Notes: generated by a model from the letters alone, not told the origin. A stretch of 64,000 bases of DNA from Acinetobacter sp. GSS19 (GCF_028621895.1 NZ_CP117520.1:2108001-2172000), one strand, 5' to 3'; counted from the first letter of the stretch, positions 46,142 to 56,521 are shown. A program made the numbers and translations.

Positions 46142-46957
46142 TTATTCCTCTTGATCAGAAGATATACGAGGGGAAATAGTCGAACCTTGTGAACGTTGCA
46201 CATCAACCACATTCCCATTCTGATCACGGCGAGTAATGGTCGTGACTGTTGTTGCATTGCCAGCAGAATTTGACTGAGGAGAACGTGGCAAAGAAATTGC
46301 ACGATTAAATAACAGTTCTGTTTCCTTCGGTAAAGGTGCTGGTTTTAATTGAATAGCGTATAAACTTGCGCTTTTCACTTCTTCTGCTCCCAAATCGTTT
46401 ACGTAGGGAACATAATCGGCAATAGCTTTCGCCTGTGGTTGAATAGAGCCAGGCAAATTTAAATTTAAGCTTTCAAGTTTTTCTTGTGCAGCAGCCTGAC
46501 TGTCAAATAATCCATAACTTAATACATATTGCTCAATTTGGTTTTGTCCACTAAGACGAAAATAGATCCAATTCTTGCGATCAGGGCGCTGCTGTAAAAA
46601 ACCTTTAATCACATCTTCTTCGGCAGCCCGAAACAGCTCAATGGTCCATTTCTTTTGCTGCGCTTGTATGAACTTGGTACCGCGAAATTCTGATTCATGC
46701 TGACCCACGGTAACCACCCGAGAAGTCAAATCCAGCGGTTGTACCTCCCGTGTTAATGCACCAAGTTGGGTCATCACTGCCACTTTTTCAGGCTGAATCT
46801 GTACTTGGGCTGTAGATTCCTCTGATGGGTGAACTTCTACCACCTCATCACGATCCGTCATGGCCCAGAAAATCAGCGCGAGCACTAGGCATGACAATCC
46901 ACCAATCCACCAAATATAAGCCTGTATATTTTGCCGGGACTTGCGGACTGCCATCAT
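46142..46957 (-). CDS. SPOR-like (DamX-type) membrane protein
   Basis: The 271-aa protein has one transmembrane helix near the N-terminus (WIGGLSCLVLALIFWAM). An acidic/proline-containing linker is followed by a domain of about 75 residues (KKWTIELFRAAEEDVIKGFLQ ... EQYVLSYGLFDSQAAAQEKLESL) with the SPOR pattern that binds denuded septal peptidoglycan. The C-terminal ~70 residues are polar. It lies 10 bp after aroB, the same place damX holds in E. coli (aroK-aroB-damX). The match is weaker than in DamX itself, so the function is inferred. Confidence 0.7.
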   Translation of the reverse strand: MMAVRKSRQNIQAYIWWIGGLSCLVLALIFWAMTDRDEVVEVHPSEESTAQVQIQPEKVAVMTQLGALTREVQPLDLTSRVVTVGQHESEFRGTKFIQAQQKKWTIELFRAAEEDVIKGFLQQRPDRKNWIYFRLSGQNQIEQYVLSYGLFDSQAAAQEKLESLNLNLPGSIQPQAKAIADYVPYVNDLGAEEVKSASLYAIQLKPAPLPKETELLFNRAISLPRSPQSNSAGNATTVTTITRRDQNGNVVDVQRSQGSTISPRISSDQEE

Positions 46958-46966
46958 AACTTTACC

Positions 46967-48052
46967 CTATACCTGTTGTTGATTGGCCAGAATGGCGTGC
47001 TGCATGCTTTCCACATCAAACTCTTTGGTAATGATCGCCTTACCTAGCTCACGCAATAACACCAAACGTAGCTGCCCATTCAAAACTTTTTTGTCATGCG
47101 ACATATAGGTCAAAAATTCATCCAGTGGAATATGCGGACATACTATCGGCAAATTGGCCCGTTGAATGATATTTTTTGTACGCTGCACATCCTTATCAGA
47201 AATCCAGCCCATACGTTTGGATAAATCAGCCGCCATTACCATACCAGTCGCAACAGCTTCACCATGCAACCATACCCCATACCCTAGATAGGATTCAATC
47301 GCATGGCCAAAAGTATGACCTAAATTCAGCAAGGCACGCTCACCCTGCTCTTTTTCATCATTCGCTACAATTCGCGCCTTATGTGCACAAGAACGATACA
47401 CAGCTTCAGCCAGCAGTTCAGGATCACGGGCAACCAAGGCTTCCATATGCTGCTCAAGCCAGGTCAGAAACTCCAGATCACCCAACAAGGCATATTTAAT
47501 GACTTCCGCCAAACCAGCAGACAATTCACGATCAGGCAAGGTCTTTAATTGCGACATATCCGCCAGTACAACTTGTGGCTGCTGAAAAGCCCCAATCATA
47601 TTTTTACCCAGAGGATGATTGATACCGGTTTTTCCGCCCACGCTCGAATCAACTTGAGACAATAAAGTTGTCGGCACTTGGATAAAATACACGCCACGCT
47701 GAAAACATGCAGAAGCGAAACCTGCCATATCCCCGATCACACCACCACCTAAAGCCAACACCGTACAATCACGGTTAAAACCGGCTTCCAACAATGCATC
47801 AAAGATCAGATTGAGATGTTGAATGTCTTTATACTTTTCACCATCCGGCAAGACACAACTAGCAACCTTTTTACCCAGTGCCTGAATCGCATCGACATAG
47901 TGCTGTAAATATAAAGGTTGAATGGTTGTATTGGTCACAATCATTACCTGCTGACCTTTAATATAAGGTGCTAGCAGTGATTGAGGATCTAGATCACTAC
48001 CAATAAAAATGGGATAACGACGATCACCTAATTCAACATGTAGGGTTTGCAT
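46967..48052 (-). CDS. aroB: 3-dehydroquinate synthase
   Basis: The 361-aa enzyme carries out step two of the shikimate pathway and turns DAHP into dehydroquinate. Conserved [11 protein letters not shown], the NAD-binding [21 protein letters not shown], and metal-binding [11 protein letters not shown] and [11 protein letters not shown] are in place. It lies 24 bp after aroK and is part of the pilMNOPQ-aroK-aroB-SPOR unit. Confidence 0.97.
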   Translation of the reverse strand: MQTLHVELGDRRYPIFIGSDLDPQSLLAPYIKGQQVMIVTNTTIQPLYLQHYVDAIQALGKKVASCVLPDGEKYKDIQHLNLIFDALLEAGFNRDCTVLALGGGVIGDMAGFASACFQRGVYFIQVPTTLLSQVDSSVGGKTGINHPLGKNMIGAFQQPQVVLADMSQLKTLPDRELSAGLAEVIKYALLGDLEFLTWLEQHMEALVARDPELLAEAVYRSCAHKARIVANDEKEQGERALLNLGHTFGHAIESYLGYGVWLHGEAVATGMVMAADLSKRMGWISDKDVQRTKNIIQRANLPIVCPHIPLDEFLTYMSHDKKVLNGQLRLVLLRELGKAIITKEFDVESMQHAILANQQQV

Positions 48053-48076
48053 GACAAGAGAACCAGTAAAATTTAT

Positions 48077-48619
48077 TTAAGAAAGTGTTTGTGCAGCAAT
48101 CATCTGTAAGATTTTTTGTGCTAAATCTTTAGCTGCACCTTGATGGGTTTCAATAATATAGTCCGCCACTTCTCGATACAAAGGATCACGGACATTTAAC
48201 AAGTCGCGTAATTTTTGTTCGGGGTTTTCTACTTGTAATAAAGGACGGTTTTTATCGCGATAGGTACGCTGTAATTGAATCTCAACAGGCGTATAAAGGT
48301 AAACTACAATACCCCGCTGTTTTAAAAATTCGCGGTTCGGTGCTTGGGTGACCGCGCCACCACCCGTCGCCACAACCAAGCCTGATCGTTGTGTTAACTC
48401 ATCAATCACACTCGTTTCACGACTACGGAAACCTTGCTCCCCTTCTTTTTCAAAGATCCAGGGGATGGTTGCACCTGTTTTTCGCTCAATTTCGTGATCA
48501 CTGTCTAGGAACTCTCGCCCTAAAAGCTCAGCCAAATGGCGCCCAACCGTTGTTTTTCCCGCCCCCATGGGCCCTACCAAATAGATATTTGGTAGGGTTT
48601 CAAACTCTTTGCTTGGCAA
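48077..48619 (-). CDS. aroK: Shikimate kinase
   Basis: The 180-aa kinase phosphorylates shikimate. The P-loop GPMGAGKTTVGR (residues 16-27), the substrate motif FLDSDHEIERKTGATIPWIFEKEGEQGFRSRE and GLVVATGGGAV are complete. The start is a TTG at 48619 with AGGTGA 6 nt upstream; no ATG lies at a suitable place. It follows pilQ by about 36 bp. Confidence 0.96.
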   Translation of the reverse strand: MPSKEFETLPNIYLVGPMGAGKTTVGRHLAELLGREFLDSDHEIERKTGATIPWIFEKEGEQGFRSRETSVIDELTQRSGLVVATGGGAVTQAPNREFLKQRGIVVYLYTPVEIQLQRTYRDKNRPLLQVENPEQKLRDLLNVRDPLYREVADYIIETHQGAAKDLAQKILQMIAAQTLS

Positions 48620-48655
48620 GGAGTCACCTATTGTATTGCTTGAATTAAAATTATA

Positions 48656-50791
48656 TTAATGATTTCCAGTCACACTGTCATTAACAATTCGTGGTGTCAC
48701 AAAAATCAGTAATTCACGCTTATTATCGGTCTTACTATCTTTACGGAATAAGCGCCCTATTCCAGGTAGATCACCAAAGAAAGGAACTTTCGTCTGCTTA
48801 TTAACATTTTCTTGTTCAAAAATTCCGCCCAGAACAACAGTTTCCCCATTATTAACAAGAACATTAGTATTGATTTCATTTTTATTCAAAATAATCTCGC
48901 CATTCGGAGCCACTCCCCCAGGACTATCACTCGTAATAACTAATTCCATTTGCACTTTACCATCAGGAGTGATACTCGGTGTCACCTCCAGACTTAATAA
49001 AGCCTCTTTAAATTGAGTATTCGCAGTGGAACCAGAGGCAGAATTAGTCGTCGTTTGATAAGGAATTTGTTGACCAGAAGCAACTTTAGCAACTTGTTTA
49101 TCTGCTGTCAGGACTTTAGGCGTAGAAATCACTTCACCATAACCATCAGCCTGCAAAGCAGATAATTCTAAATCCAACATAAAATCTGACATACTAATTA
49201 AACCGAAAGCAATTCGACCAGCCGGGTTTGTTGCGCCCAAATCCACATTTAAATTTTGAGGTCTTTCGATCGTATATTTGGATTGACCTGTGGTTGTATT
49301 CACTGTTGGTGTACGCAAATTCCATAAAGTTGTATCACTACCACCAACGAGTAAGTCATTATTTTCGTTAATTCCCTGAGATAATACACCCCACTTCACC
49401 CCCATTTCCTTAGTGAAATCAGTTGTTGCACGGACAATTCTCGCCTCTACCATGACTTGTTTCACAGCCACATCAAGCAGATCAATCATTTTACGGACTT
49501 TATCAATATTTTTTGCCGTATCATTAATAATCAGAGTATTAGTTCGTGTATCTGCCACCGCACTACCACGTGGGCTTAATAAACTCTCCAGAGCTAAAGA
49601 ATCTGTACTAGTTGTTCTATTTAAAATGGCACCTTTAGCATTACGCGTTTCTTCAATCAACTTCAATACATCGGCAGCTTTTGCGTAACTCAGACGAATA
49701 TATTCCGTTTGTATTGGAGCGAGCTTCATACTCTGTTCAACAGCTTTAGCCTCATCTTCTTCAGCCTTAATCATTTCTGTAACAGGAGCAATCCAGATCA
49801 CATTACCATTACGGCGTTTATCTAAACTTCTAGTTTTTAGAATAATATCAAGTGCCTGATCCCAAGGCACATCTTTCAAACGCAGGGTAATATTACCTTG
49901 TACGCTATCTGCAGCCACCATATTGATGCCCGTAAAGTCTGCCAACAACTGCAATACACGACGTACTTCAATATCTTGGAAGTCCAGAGAAATCTTTTTG
50001 CCGGTATAGAGATTGCTGTTACGTGCTTTTACTGTGTTCTTTTCTTCCGGACGTTTAAGGCTAATTGTTAGCTTATTTTCAGCCTGATAGGCCATATATT
50101 CATAACTACCATTCGACTGAATAGTAATCACACCATTACCACCATCATTATAAGCATCTACAGTTGCAACAGGGGTTGCAAAGTCATTCACATTTAAACG
50201 ACGGGCTAGATGTGCTGGAATTTTATTTCCCAGCATCCGCACAACAATCTTGCTACCTTGCTGCTGTACATCTGCTGGTGTATTTGATCCTAGCAGGTCA
50301 ATCACAACTTGACCCTCACCTTGGCTACCACGTTGAAAGCCAATATTTGCAATCCCTTGTGCAGCTTTCTTTGCGGCTGGAGCCAACGTAGGTAGTGTTG
50401 GCTGTTGTGTAAGATTATTAATTTTTAGAATAAAGGTATTACCTTCTACGCGTGTGGTAAAGGTACCCGCCTCTTTTAAATTAACAATCAAACGTGAACG
50501 CTGCGCATCAGAAGCGACCTCAACAGAGCTGGCTTCTTGCGTTGCTACAGGAATAGTCGATTGATTTAAAGATTGTTGAGCCTTGTCAAAATCCAGAATG
50601 AGACGTGAAGGTTGTTCTAACTGATACGCTTGCGGCTGTGGCGGCAAGCCATTAAACATCACACGAATTTCTGTGCCCTGCCCAGGAATCTGCATTGGAA
50701 CCACATTAGTGATACTCACCTGTGCACTGGCGGCTTGCATCACAGCCGCAGCAACAACACCGAGAGAGAATTGACGACATAAAGGGTTCAT
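48656..50791 (-). CDS. pilQ: Type IV pilus secretin PilQ
   Basis: The protein is 711 aa from the ATG at 50791, which opens a clean signal peptide (MNPLCRQFSLGVVAAAVMQAASA) after GGGGAT. An in-frame ATG at 50833 with AAGGGA 7 nt upstream is equally well placed, so the start is uncertain. Two AMIN domains come first (VSITNVVPMQIPGQGTEIRVMFNGL and the repeat near residue 155). Then come the STN/secretin N domains (ISLDFQDIEVRRVLQLLADFTG) and the secretin core ending GETVVLGGIFEQEN...PFFGDLPGIGRLFR. It forms the outer-membrane pore for pili and DNA uptake. Confidence 0.95.
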   Translation of the reverse strand: MNPLCRQFSLGVVAAAVMQAASAQVSITNVVPMQIPGQGTEIRVMFNGLPPQPQAYQLEQPSRLILDFDKAQQSLNQSTIPVATQEASSVEVASDAQRSRLIVNLKEAGTFTTRVEGNTFILKINNLTQQPTLPTLAPAAKKAAQGIANIGFQRGSQGEGQVVIDLLGSNTPADVQQQGSKIVVRMLGNKIPAHLARRLNVNDFATPVATVDAYNDGGNGVITIQSNGSYEYMAYQAENKLTISLKRPEEKNTVKARNSNLYTGKKISLDFQDIEVRRVLQLLADFTGINMVAADSVQGNITLRLKDVPWDQALDIILKTRSLDKRRNGNVIWIAPVTEMIKAEEDEAKAVEQSMKLAPIQTEYIRLSYAKAADVLKLIEETRNAKGAILNRTTSTDSLALESLLSPRGSAVADTRTNTLIINDTAKNIDKVRKMIDLLDVAVKQVMVEARIVRATTDFTKEMGVKWGVLSQGINENNDLLVGGSDTTLWNLRTPTVNTTTGQSKYTIERPQNLNVDLGATNPAGRIAFGLISMSDFMLDLELSALQADGYGEVISTPKVLTADKQVAKVASGQQIPYQTTTNSASGSTANTQFKEALLSLEVTPSITPDGKVQMELVITSDSPGGVAPNGEIILNKNEINTNVLVNNGETVVLGGIFEQENVNKQTKVPFFGDLPGIGRLFRKDSKTDNKRELLIFVTPRIVNDSVTGNH

Positions 50792-50849
50792 TGTGCTATC
50801 CCCAATTAAAAATTCTTTAAAACTCTTTTTCATTGTTATTCCCTTGATT

Positions 50850-51377
50850 TTATGGTGCTGGGCCAATCAACACGAGACTTCTTGGACGTTCGACATAGCC
50901 ATCACGCCCATCGGGAATGATCTCAATCAGATCAATTTGCGTTGGACCAATCTTGATAATACGGCCATGGTTCATGCCCATATAGCTTCCCACCTGGACA
51001 CGCTCAATCTCACCATCAGGTGTTTGTATCAGTGCCATGATCTGACCATTTTGACCACGCATACTGCCTTTCATATTCAAGGTTTCAATGGCATAGCTTT
51101 CTAATGGCTGTTGTGGGCGAGAGAGGTTCGGATAAACTCGCTTACCAGCCATGATTCGTAGTTCGGTTGCCAGAGAAGTAGGCAAAAATGGACTTCTTAA
51201 CTGTTGAGCGGCGTAATCAAATGTCGGAACAGGTGTAAAAACTGGAGCGGGGTCAATCGCCAATGGAGGCTGATTACGGATGACTGCCATTTGCTCATTA
51301 ACCGCATCAATTCTTGAATCACATCCCACCAGGACAATTCCTAGCATGAACATTGCCGAGAGCTTTATCTTCATCAT
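50850..51377 (-). CDS. pilP: Type IV pilus lipoprotein PilP
   Basis: The 175-aa protein has a lipobox L-V-G-C (C19 from the first Met). PilP features follow: DYAAQQLRSPFLP, YPNLSRPQQPLESYAIETLNMKG and DGEIERVQVGSYMGMNHGRI. It links the inner-membrane PilN/PilO dimers to PilQ. Its ATG overlaps the pilO stop codon by 4 nt. Confidence 0.93.
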   Translation of the reverse strand: MMKIKLSAMFMLGIVLVGCDSRIDAVNEQMAVIRNQPPLAIDPAPVFTPVPTFDYAAQQLRSPFLPTSLATELRIMAGKRVYPNLSRPQQPLESYAIETLNMKGSMRGQNGQIMALIQTPDGEIERVQVGSYMGMNHGRIIKIGPTQIDLIEIIPDGRDGYVERPRSLVLIGPAP

Positions 51378-52105
51378 TTTGACTGCCCTCCTTGACCATT
51401 CTGCTGCGCTTGTTGTTGATTTTTCGCCTGCTCTTCTGCACTGATATAACGGTAGGTTTTTGCTTTCACTGAATAACTTACTTCAGGAATATCAGCATTT
51501 TTCTTATCTGCACTCGGTTTAGCTTCGATAGTAAAATCATGCAAAGTCACAATACGTGGCAAGGCTGCAATGCCGCTCGCAAAGGCACCAAAGGAGTGAT
51601 AATCACCGCTGGCCTGAATATCAATCGGCTGTTCAATAAAGAACTCTTGTTTGATTTCTTCTTCAAGGCGAATGTTTTTAAATTTCAGACCTGCATTCAC
51701 ACCAGTCACGTTAATATCTTCCACCAAACCCGGAATTTCAGTTTCTTTTGGCAATTGCTCTAACTGCTGGTTAAAGTTCGCCTCCATTTCCTGCAGTTGT
51801 GCTTGGTATTGCTGTAGATTTCTTAATTTTGAGTCTTTCTCGCGAAACTCGTTCAGCAAGTTCTGTTCTTGCGCTTGAGCATTACTAATCGCTTCAAGCT
51901 TTGGCTTAATTGCCAAGAAATAACCAACAGCACCCACCACGAGAAAAATAAAAATCCAGCAAGTCACCTTGACTGATAAAGGCCAACTACCGTAATTGTT
52001 AGGATCTAATGTATTAAACTGCTTAATAAATTGATCCAGCGTCATTTTCTTTTTAGTCGGTACAGCAGCTTCATACTCTACTTGGTCAAATTCATCACGG
52101 CTCAT
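51374..52105 (-). CDS. pilO: Type IV pilus inner-membrane protein PilO
   Basis: The 243-aa bitopic protein has one helix (VTCWIFIFLVVGAVGYFLAI, residues ~48-67). A coiled coil follows (AISNAQAQEQNLLNEFREKDSKLRNLQQY), then the ferredoxin-like periplasmic domain (ALPRIVTLHDFTIE). It pairs with PilN. Overlaps of 4 nt at both ends indicate one operon. Confidence 0.94.
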   Translation of the reverse strand: MSRDEFDQVEYEAAVPTKKKMTLDQFIKQFNTLDPNNYGSWPLSVKVTCWIFIFLVVGAVGYFLAIKPKLEAISNAQAQEQNLLNEFREKDSKLRNLQQYQAQLQEMEANFNQQLEQLPKETEIPGLVEDINVTGVNAGLKFKNIRLEEEIKQEFFIEQPIDIQASGDYHSFGAFASGIAALPRIVTLHDFTIEAKPSADKKNADIPEVSYSVKAKTYRYISAEEQAKNQQQAQQNGQGGQSK

Positions 52106-52740
52106 TTTGCTGCTCCCACTTCTGAAGCACCTTGTGTTTCTGTACCTGCAGTTTCTGTTGTTGCAATTTCACCCAAGTCAACGGTTACAACAAAACTGCC
52201 ATAACTTTCTTCCACACGTGGCACAAGTGAACTTGGTGCCTTATCTTTTCGTTCTTCAGCAGCCAAGAAAGAGTTCATAAAAGCATTGCGGTACCACGGC
52301 GAGGCTTCTAAAGAACGCAAAAGTTCTGCCACAGTATTTGGACTTTCCGCCTTACCTTCAATGGTAAATTTATCGCCTGCACGGGTAAATTTCGTCAGGT
52401 ACATATTGGCAGGTGTTACACGCACAATTTCATCAATTAAACGCACTGCAATCGGACGCTGACTTTGTAACCCTTGGATCAGCTTCATGCGCTCAATCAC
52501 TGCATTACGGCGCTCTTGCAAACCTTGCAGAGATTTTAACTGCACATCCAGATTTTGATTGGTACTCATCACCAACTGATTGGCCTGTTCCTGATCGGCA
52601 AGTTTGTGATCATAATAAAACCATGCCCCCGCTACTGCTGTCGCCCCCAACAACACGACAGCCAAACAGATCATAATAAATTGTTTTTTTCGTTGTTCCC
52701 TGAGCTCATCACGCCAAGGCAGCAAGTTAATCTTTGCCAT
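52102..52740 (-). CDS. pilN: Type IV pilus inner-membrane protein PilN
   Basis: The 212-aa protein begins with the PilN motif INLLPWRDELREQRKKQF that binds PilM in the cytoplasm. A transmembrane helix (IMICLAVVLLGATAVAGAWFYY) is followed by a coiled coil and a periplasmic ferredoxin-like domain. It overlaps pilM by 1 nt and pilO by 4 nt. Confidence 0.95.
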   Translation of the reverse strand: MAKINLLPWRDELREQRKKQFIMICLAVVLLGATAVAGAWFYYDHKLADQEQANQLVMSTNQNLDVQLKSLQGLQERRNAVIERMKLIQGLQSQRPIAVRLIDEIVRVTPANMYLTKFTRAGDKFTIEGKAESPNTVAELLRSLEASPWYRNAFMNSFLAAEERKDKAPSSLVPRVEESYGSFVVTVDLGEIATTETAGTETQGASEVGAAK

Positions 52741-53801
52741 TAATCAAAACTCCTCAATGCGAGACCACATGCCACCATGAGGGAGGAAGCATCATTTTCG
52801 ATTTTCTTAATATCAATTTGGGGTGAAAAACCCATTTGCAGAAATGGATTGGCGGTTGTCACCCGATAACCCAATTTTTGTTGTAATAATTTTGGCAAAC
52901 CCGGAATATTGGCATTCCCGCCTGCCAATAAAATATGGTCGATTTCATTAAACTGCGAAGAGGAGAAAAAGAACTGTAATGAGCGTGCAGCTTGTTGTAC
53001 CACTGCTTCTAAAAATGGCTCAAGCACTTCGGTTTCAAAATCATCAGGCAAGGTACGCTGCTTCTTGGCACGTCCTGCTTCTTCAAAAGACAAACCATAG
53101 CGGTTTTGCACATCTTGGGTTAACTGCTTACCACCAAAAACCTGCTCACGAGTATAAATGATTTTACCGTTCTGCATCACCGAAAGTGTGGTCATGGTAT
53201 GACCGATATCCAAGATACCCACGGTATTCGCACCCATCGGTAGCGTATCCGCAAATACACTAAAGGCACGCTCCATCGCGTAGCTTTCAACATCAACGAT
53301 TTTTGGAGTCAAACCGGCTAAATCTAGAACTTCAACACGTGCATCGACGTTTTCAGTACGGGTAGCGACAAGCAACACATGAACTCGATTCGGATTTGCC
53401 AGACGGTCAGGTAAGACTTCAAAATCGAGACTGACTTCATCAAGCGGGAAAGGAATATATTGTTCTGCATCCATCCGGATCTGAACTTCACGCTCATCAT
53501 CGCTCATATCCGCATCCATTTCGATCACCTTGTTGATGACCATGGACGTCGGCACAGCAATTGCTGCATTAGTTGCATGAGGATTCGCAAGATTAATCAC
53601 GCGTTCTAATGCATCACCAACCGCTTCCGGATTCATGATGTTTTTTTCGACCACACTGCCTTCAGGTAGAGGAACAAGCGCATAGCTTTCGACAATATAT
53701 CTACCGTTCTTTACAGAGAGCTCTAATAACTTAACAGAAGTAGAACTAACATCTACTCCTACTAACCCCTTATTTGGTTTACGATATAACCTGTTGAGCA
53801 C
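52740..53801 (-). CDS. pilM: Type IV pilus assembly ATPase-like protein PilM
   Basis: The 353-aa actin-like cytoplasmic protein has the nucleotide-binding phosphate loop GVDVSSTSVKLLEL near the N-terminus and VGILDIGHTMTTLSVM as the second. The adenosine motif LLAGGNANIPGL follows. It binds the N-terminal tail of PilN. It is the first gene of the pilMNOPQ operon and is divergent from ponA with about 160 bp between. Confidence 0.95.
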   Translation of the reverse strand: MLNRLYRKPNKGLVGVDVSSTSVKLLELSVKNGRYIVESYALVPLPEGSVVEKNIMNPEAVGDALERVINLANPHATNAAIAVPTSMVINKVIEMDADMSDDEREVQIRMDAEQYIPFPLDEVSLDFEVLPDRLANPNRVHVLLVATRTENVDARVEVLDLAGLTPKIVDVESYAMERAFSVFADTLPMGANTVGILDIGHTMTTLSVMQNGKIIYTREQVFGGKQLTQDVQNRYGLSFEEAGRAKKQRTLPDDFETEVLEPFLEAVVQQAARSLQFFFSSSQFNEIDHILLAGGNANIPGLPKLLQQKLGYRVTTANPFLQMGFSPQIDIKKIENDASSLMVACGLALRSFD

Positions 53802-53962
53802 AATACTCTTCCTATTATTTTTTTATCCCCAAAAGCACCCAGTAATCAGTCTCGGTCTTTAATTTTTCGCGGATACAATAACTCATCTAACAATCCGCTG
53901 GTCTAAAGGCTATACTGACCATCTATTAGTTTGCCATTAGCTCTTATTAAAACTTACTTGTT

Positions 53963-56488
53963 ATGAAAAAGCTATCTCGTTCGGGCCAAGTTCATCCATT
54001 TTTTTTGGCCATAATTATGCTACTTGTCGCAATTCCAGTAGGTTTTTATGGGATGTATCTCTATATCGCTCCATCCTTACCCGAAATGAGCTCACTCAAA
54101 AAAGCACCTTTATTAAAACCCTTACAGGTCTATACAGCAGATAATCAGCTAATTGCAGAATATGGTGGCAAACTTTCCGTTCCGGTTGAATATTCACAAA
54201 TTCCGCCAAGTTTTATCCACGCTTTTCTGGCCGCAGAAGATTCTTCTTTCTTTGAGCACAGTGGAATCAGCTTCAAAGGCTTAGGACGAGCACTCAGTGA
54301 AAGTCTGACCGGCTCTGATGTGCAGACAGGTGGCTCGACCATCACCATGCAGGTGGCAAAAAACTATTACCTTTCGCCTGAACGAACCCTGAAACGCAAA
54401 CTGACGGAAATTTTTCTGGCGCGAAAAATTGAGCAAAACCTAAGCAAGGAAGAAATTCTCACCCTGTATGTCAACAAAATTTTCTTGGGGAAAAATGCTT
54501 ACGGCATCGCAGCAGCAGCCAAAATTTATTACAACAAGACACTAGATCAGCTCAGTATTGCCCAGATGGCGATGATTGCTGGTTTACCTAAAGCTCCTTC
54601 AAAATACAATCCTGTTGTAAATCCGGAACGCGCACTAGAACGCCGCAACTGGATTTTAGGTCGTATGCTGCAACTGGGCTACATCAATCAAAGGCAATAC
54701 CAGCAAGCCGTAGCCGAACCCATCAACCTAAATATGCCAGATCGCGGCATCAGCAACCGCTTTCCTTATGTCGGTGAAATGGTTCGCGCCGAATTAATCG
54801 AACAGTTTGGTGAACAAGCAATCGACTCTGGTTACAAAGTCTATACAACCATTAACAGCCAGCGTCAGGCGTATGCAGAACAAGCTGTACAAGCGGGTCT
54901 GGAAGACTATGACCGGCGTCATGGCTGGCGTGGTGCTGAAGCACATGATCAACCTCTAGAGAAATTTGTGGCTTATGCCAACACCTATCCAGCCAAAGTG
55001 AATAAAGTCAAAAGTAACTCCTTTGAAGCTTTTTTGCAGGATGGTTCTAGCGTAACTGTACCTTGGGAAGGTATGGCTTGGGCACGCCCCTATCGCAGCG
55101 CAAATAGTGTTGGAGCTGCACCCAGTCGCGCTGCTCAAATCGTAAAAATCAAAGATATTGTTCGTTTACGTCCGAATGAAAACAAAACCGCCTGGTCCTT
55201 GGTGCAGATCCCCAAAGTGCAAGGCCAACTGATTGCCCTAAATCCCAACAATGGCGCGATTGAAGCCGTTGTGGGTGGCTATAATTTTTACCAGTCTAAA
55301 TTCAACAGAGCCTTTCAGGGCTGGCGTCAACCGGGTTCAACCATCAAGCCCTTTATCTACGCACTGGCGCTAGAACGCGGCATGACCCCTTATAGCATGG
55401 TTAATGACAGCCCAATCACCATTGGCAAATGGTCACCGAAAAATTCAGATGGTCGTTATCTCGGCATGATTCCGTTGCGTCGCGCTTTATATTTATCCCG
55501 TAATACGGTTTCAGTACGTTTACTGCAAAATGTAGGGATCGAGCGGGCACGACAGTTATTGATGGATTTTGGCTTACAAGAAGAACAGATCCCTCGCAAC
55601 TACACCATTGCGCTTGGCACCCCACAAGTTTTACCTGTGCAAATGGCCACTGGTTATGCCACTTTCGCCAATGGCGGTTACCGCATTCAGCCGCATTTTA
55701 TTGACCGAATAGAGGATGCTTATGGCAAGGTCATTTTCCAGTCCAATCCTGAATATGCCTGCATTCCCTGTATCAATGAGCCTGATCAGCCAGAATCAAC
55801 TGAGCCTGTGACACCCGATGATGAGGCATTTGAAACCACTGCACCTGCTTCAGGGGTGCAAGTACCTGCACAAGAAAAGGTACAGCCACAAAGTGAATAC
55901 AAACAGGCACAACGTATTTTAAAATCCAGCTCAGCCTATGACATGGCCAATATCTTGCGCGATGTGATCCAGCATGGTACCGGTCGTGCAGCCCTACAAA
56001 TTGGCCGAAGTGACTTAGGTGGAAAAACAGGTACCACCAATGATGCTAAAGATGCTTGGTTTGCTGGCTTTAATGGCAAACTGGTGACAGTGGCCTGGGT
56101 TGGATTTGACCAACCAACCACATTAGGACGCAGAGAGTACGGTGGTGTAGCCGCTTTACCAATCTGGATTAATTTCATGGATCAAGCGCTGAAAGGTACA
56201 GCACCTGCCTGGGTGCGCCTAGATAAAAATGCCAAAGCACCGATTTCACGCAACAACACAGTCATGATCAACAATGAATTACAGGATCGCAGCTCACCAC
56301 CTATGGCGCGCCCATTATATCGCCCAGCCCCAGTAACAGCACCACGTTCTGTAAATAATGATTTTGCGGATTTACCCGGTGAAGAAATTCTGATTCCAAC
56401 AGAAAAAGCACCACCACCGATGAATTCCAATTCTCAACCTGCACCCAAACGCGATGCAATTGAAAATCTGATTCAGGAAGTACAGTAA
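53963..56488 (+). CDS. ponA: Penicillin-binding protein 1A (bifunctional)
   Basis: The 841-aa class A PBP polymerises and cross-links peptidoglycan. It has an N-terminal membrane anchor (residues ~13-35). The transglycosylase has E92 in AAEDSSFFEHSG and GGSTITMQVAKN. The transpeptidase has S459-x-x-K462 (GSTIKPF), SRN, and K688-T-G-T. An OB-like domain lies between. The C-terminal tail is Pro/Ala-rich. Divergence from pilM is the usual arrangement in gammaproteobacteria. A terminator shared with rlmA follows. Confidence 0.96.
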   Translation: MKKLSRSGQVHPFFLAIIMLLVAIPVGFYGMYLYIAPSLPEMSSLKKAPLLKPLQVYTADNQLIAEYGGKLSVPVEYSQIPPSFIHAFLAAEDSSFFEHSGISFKGLGRALSESLTGSDVQTGGSTITMQVAKNYYLSPERTLKRKLTEIFLARKIEQNLSKEEILTLYVNKIFLGKNAYGIAAAAKIYYNKTLDQLSIAQMAMIAGLPKAPSKYNPVVNPERALERRNWILGRMLQLGYINQRQYQQAVAEPINLNMPDRGISNRFPYVGEMVRAELIEQFGEQAIDSGYKVYTTINSQRQAYAEQAVQAGLEDYDRRHGWRGAEAHDQPLEKFVAYANTYPAKVNKVKSNSFEAFLQDGSSVTVPWEGMAWARPYRSANSVGAAPSRAAQIVKIKDIVRLRPNENKTAWSLVQIPKVQGQLIALNPNNGAIEAVVGGYNFYQSKFNRAFQGWRQPGSTIKPFIYALALERGMTPYSMVNDSPITIGKWSPKNSDGRYLGMIPLRRALYLSRNTVSVRLLQNVGIERARQLLMDFGLQEEQIPRNYTIALGTPQVLPVQMATGYATFANGGYRIQPHFIDRIEDAYGKVIFQSNPEYACIPCINEPDQPESTEPVTPDDEAFETTAPASGVQVPAQEKVQPQSEYKQAQRILKSSSAYDMANILRDVIQHGTGRAALQIGRSDLGGKTGTTNDAKDAWFAGFNGKLVTVAWVGFDQPTTLGRREYGGVAALPIWINFMDQALKGTAPAWVRLDKNAKAPISRNNTVMINNELQDRSSPPMARPLYRPAPVTAPRSVNNDFADLPGEEILIPTEKAPPPMNSNSQPAPKRDAIENLIQEVQ

Positions 56489-56492
56489 ACCG

Positions 56493-56521
56493 AAAAAATG
56501 CCGTCAAATGACGGCTTTTTT
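56493..56521. terminator. Bidirectional terminator containing the rlmA stop codon
   Basis: AAAAAATGCCGTCA and TGACGGCTTTTTT pair around AA. The TGA stop of rlmA (56504-56506) lies in the stem, between convergent ponA and rlmA. Confidence 0.85.
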
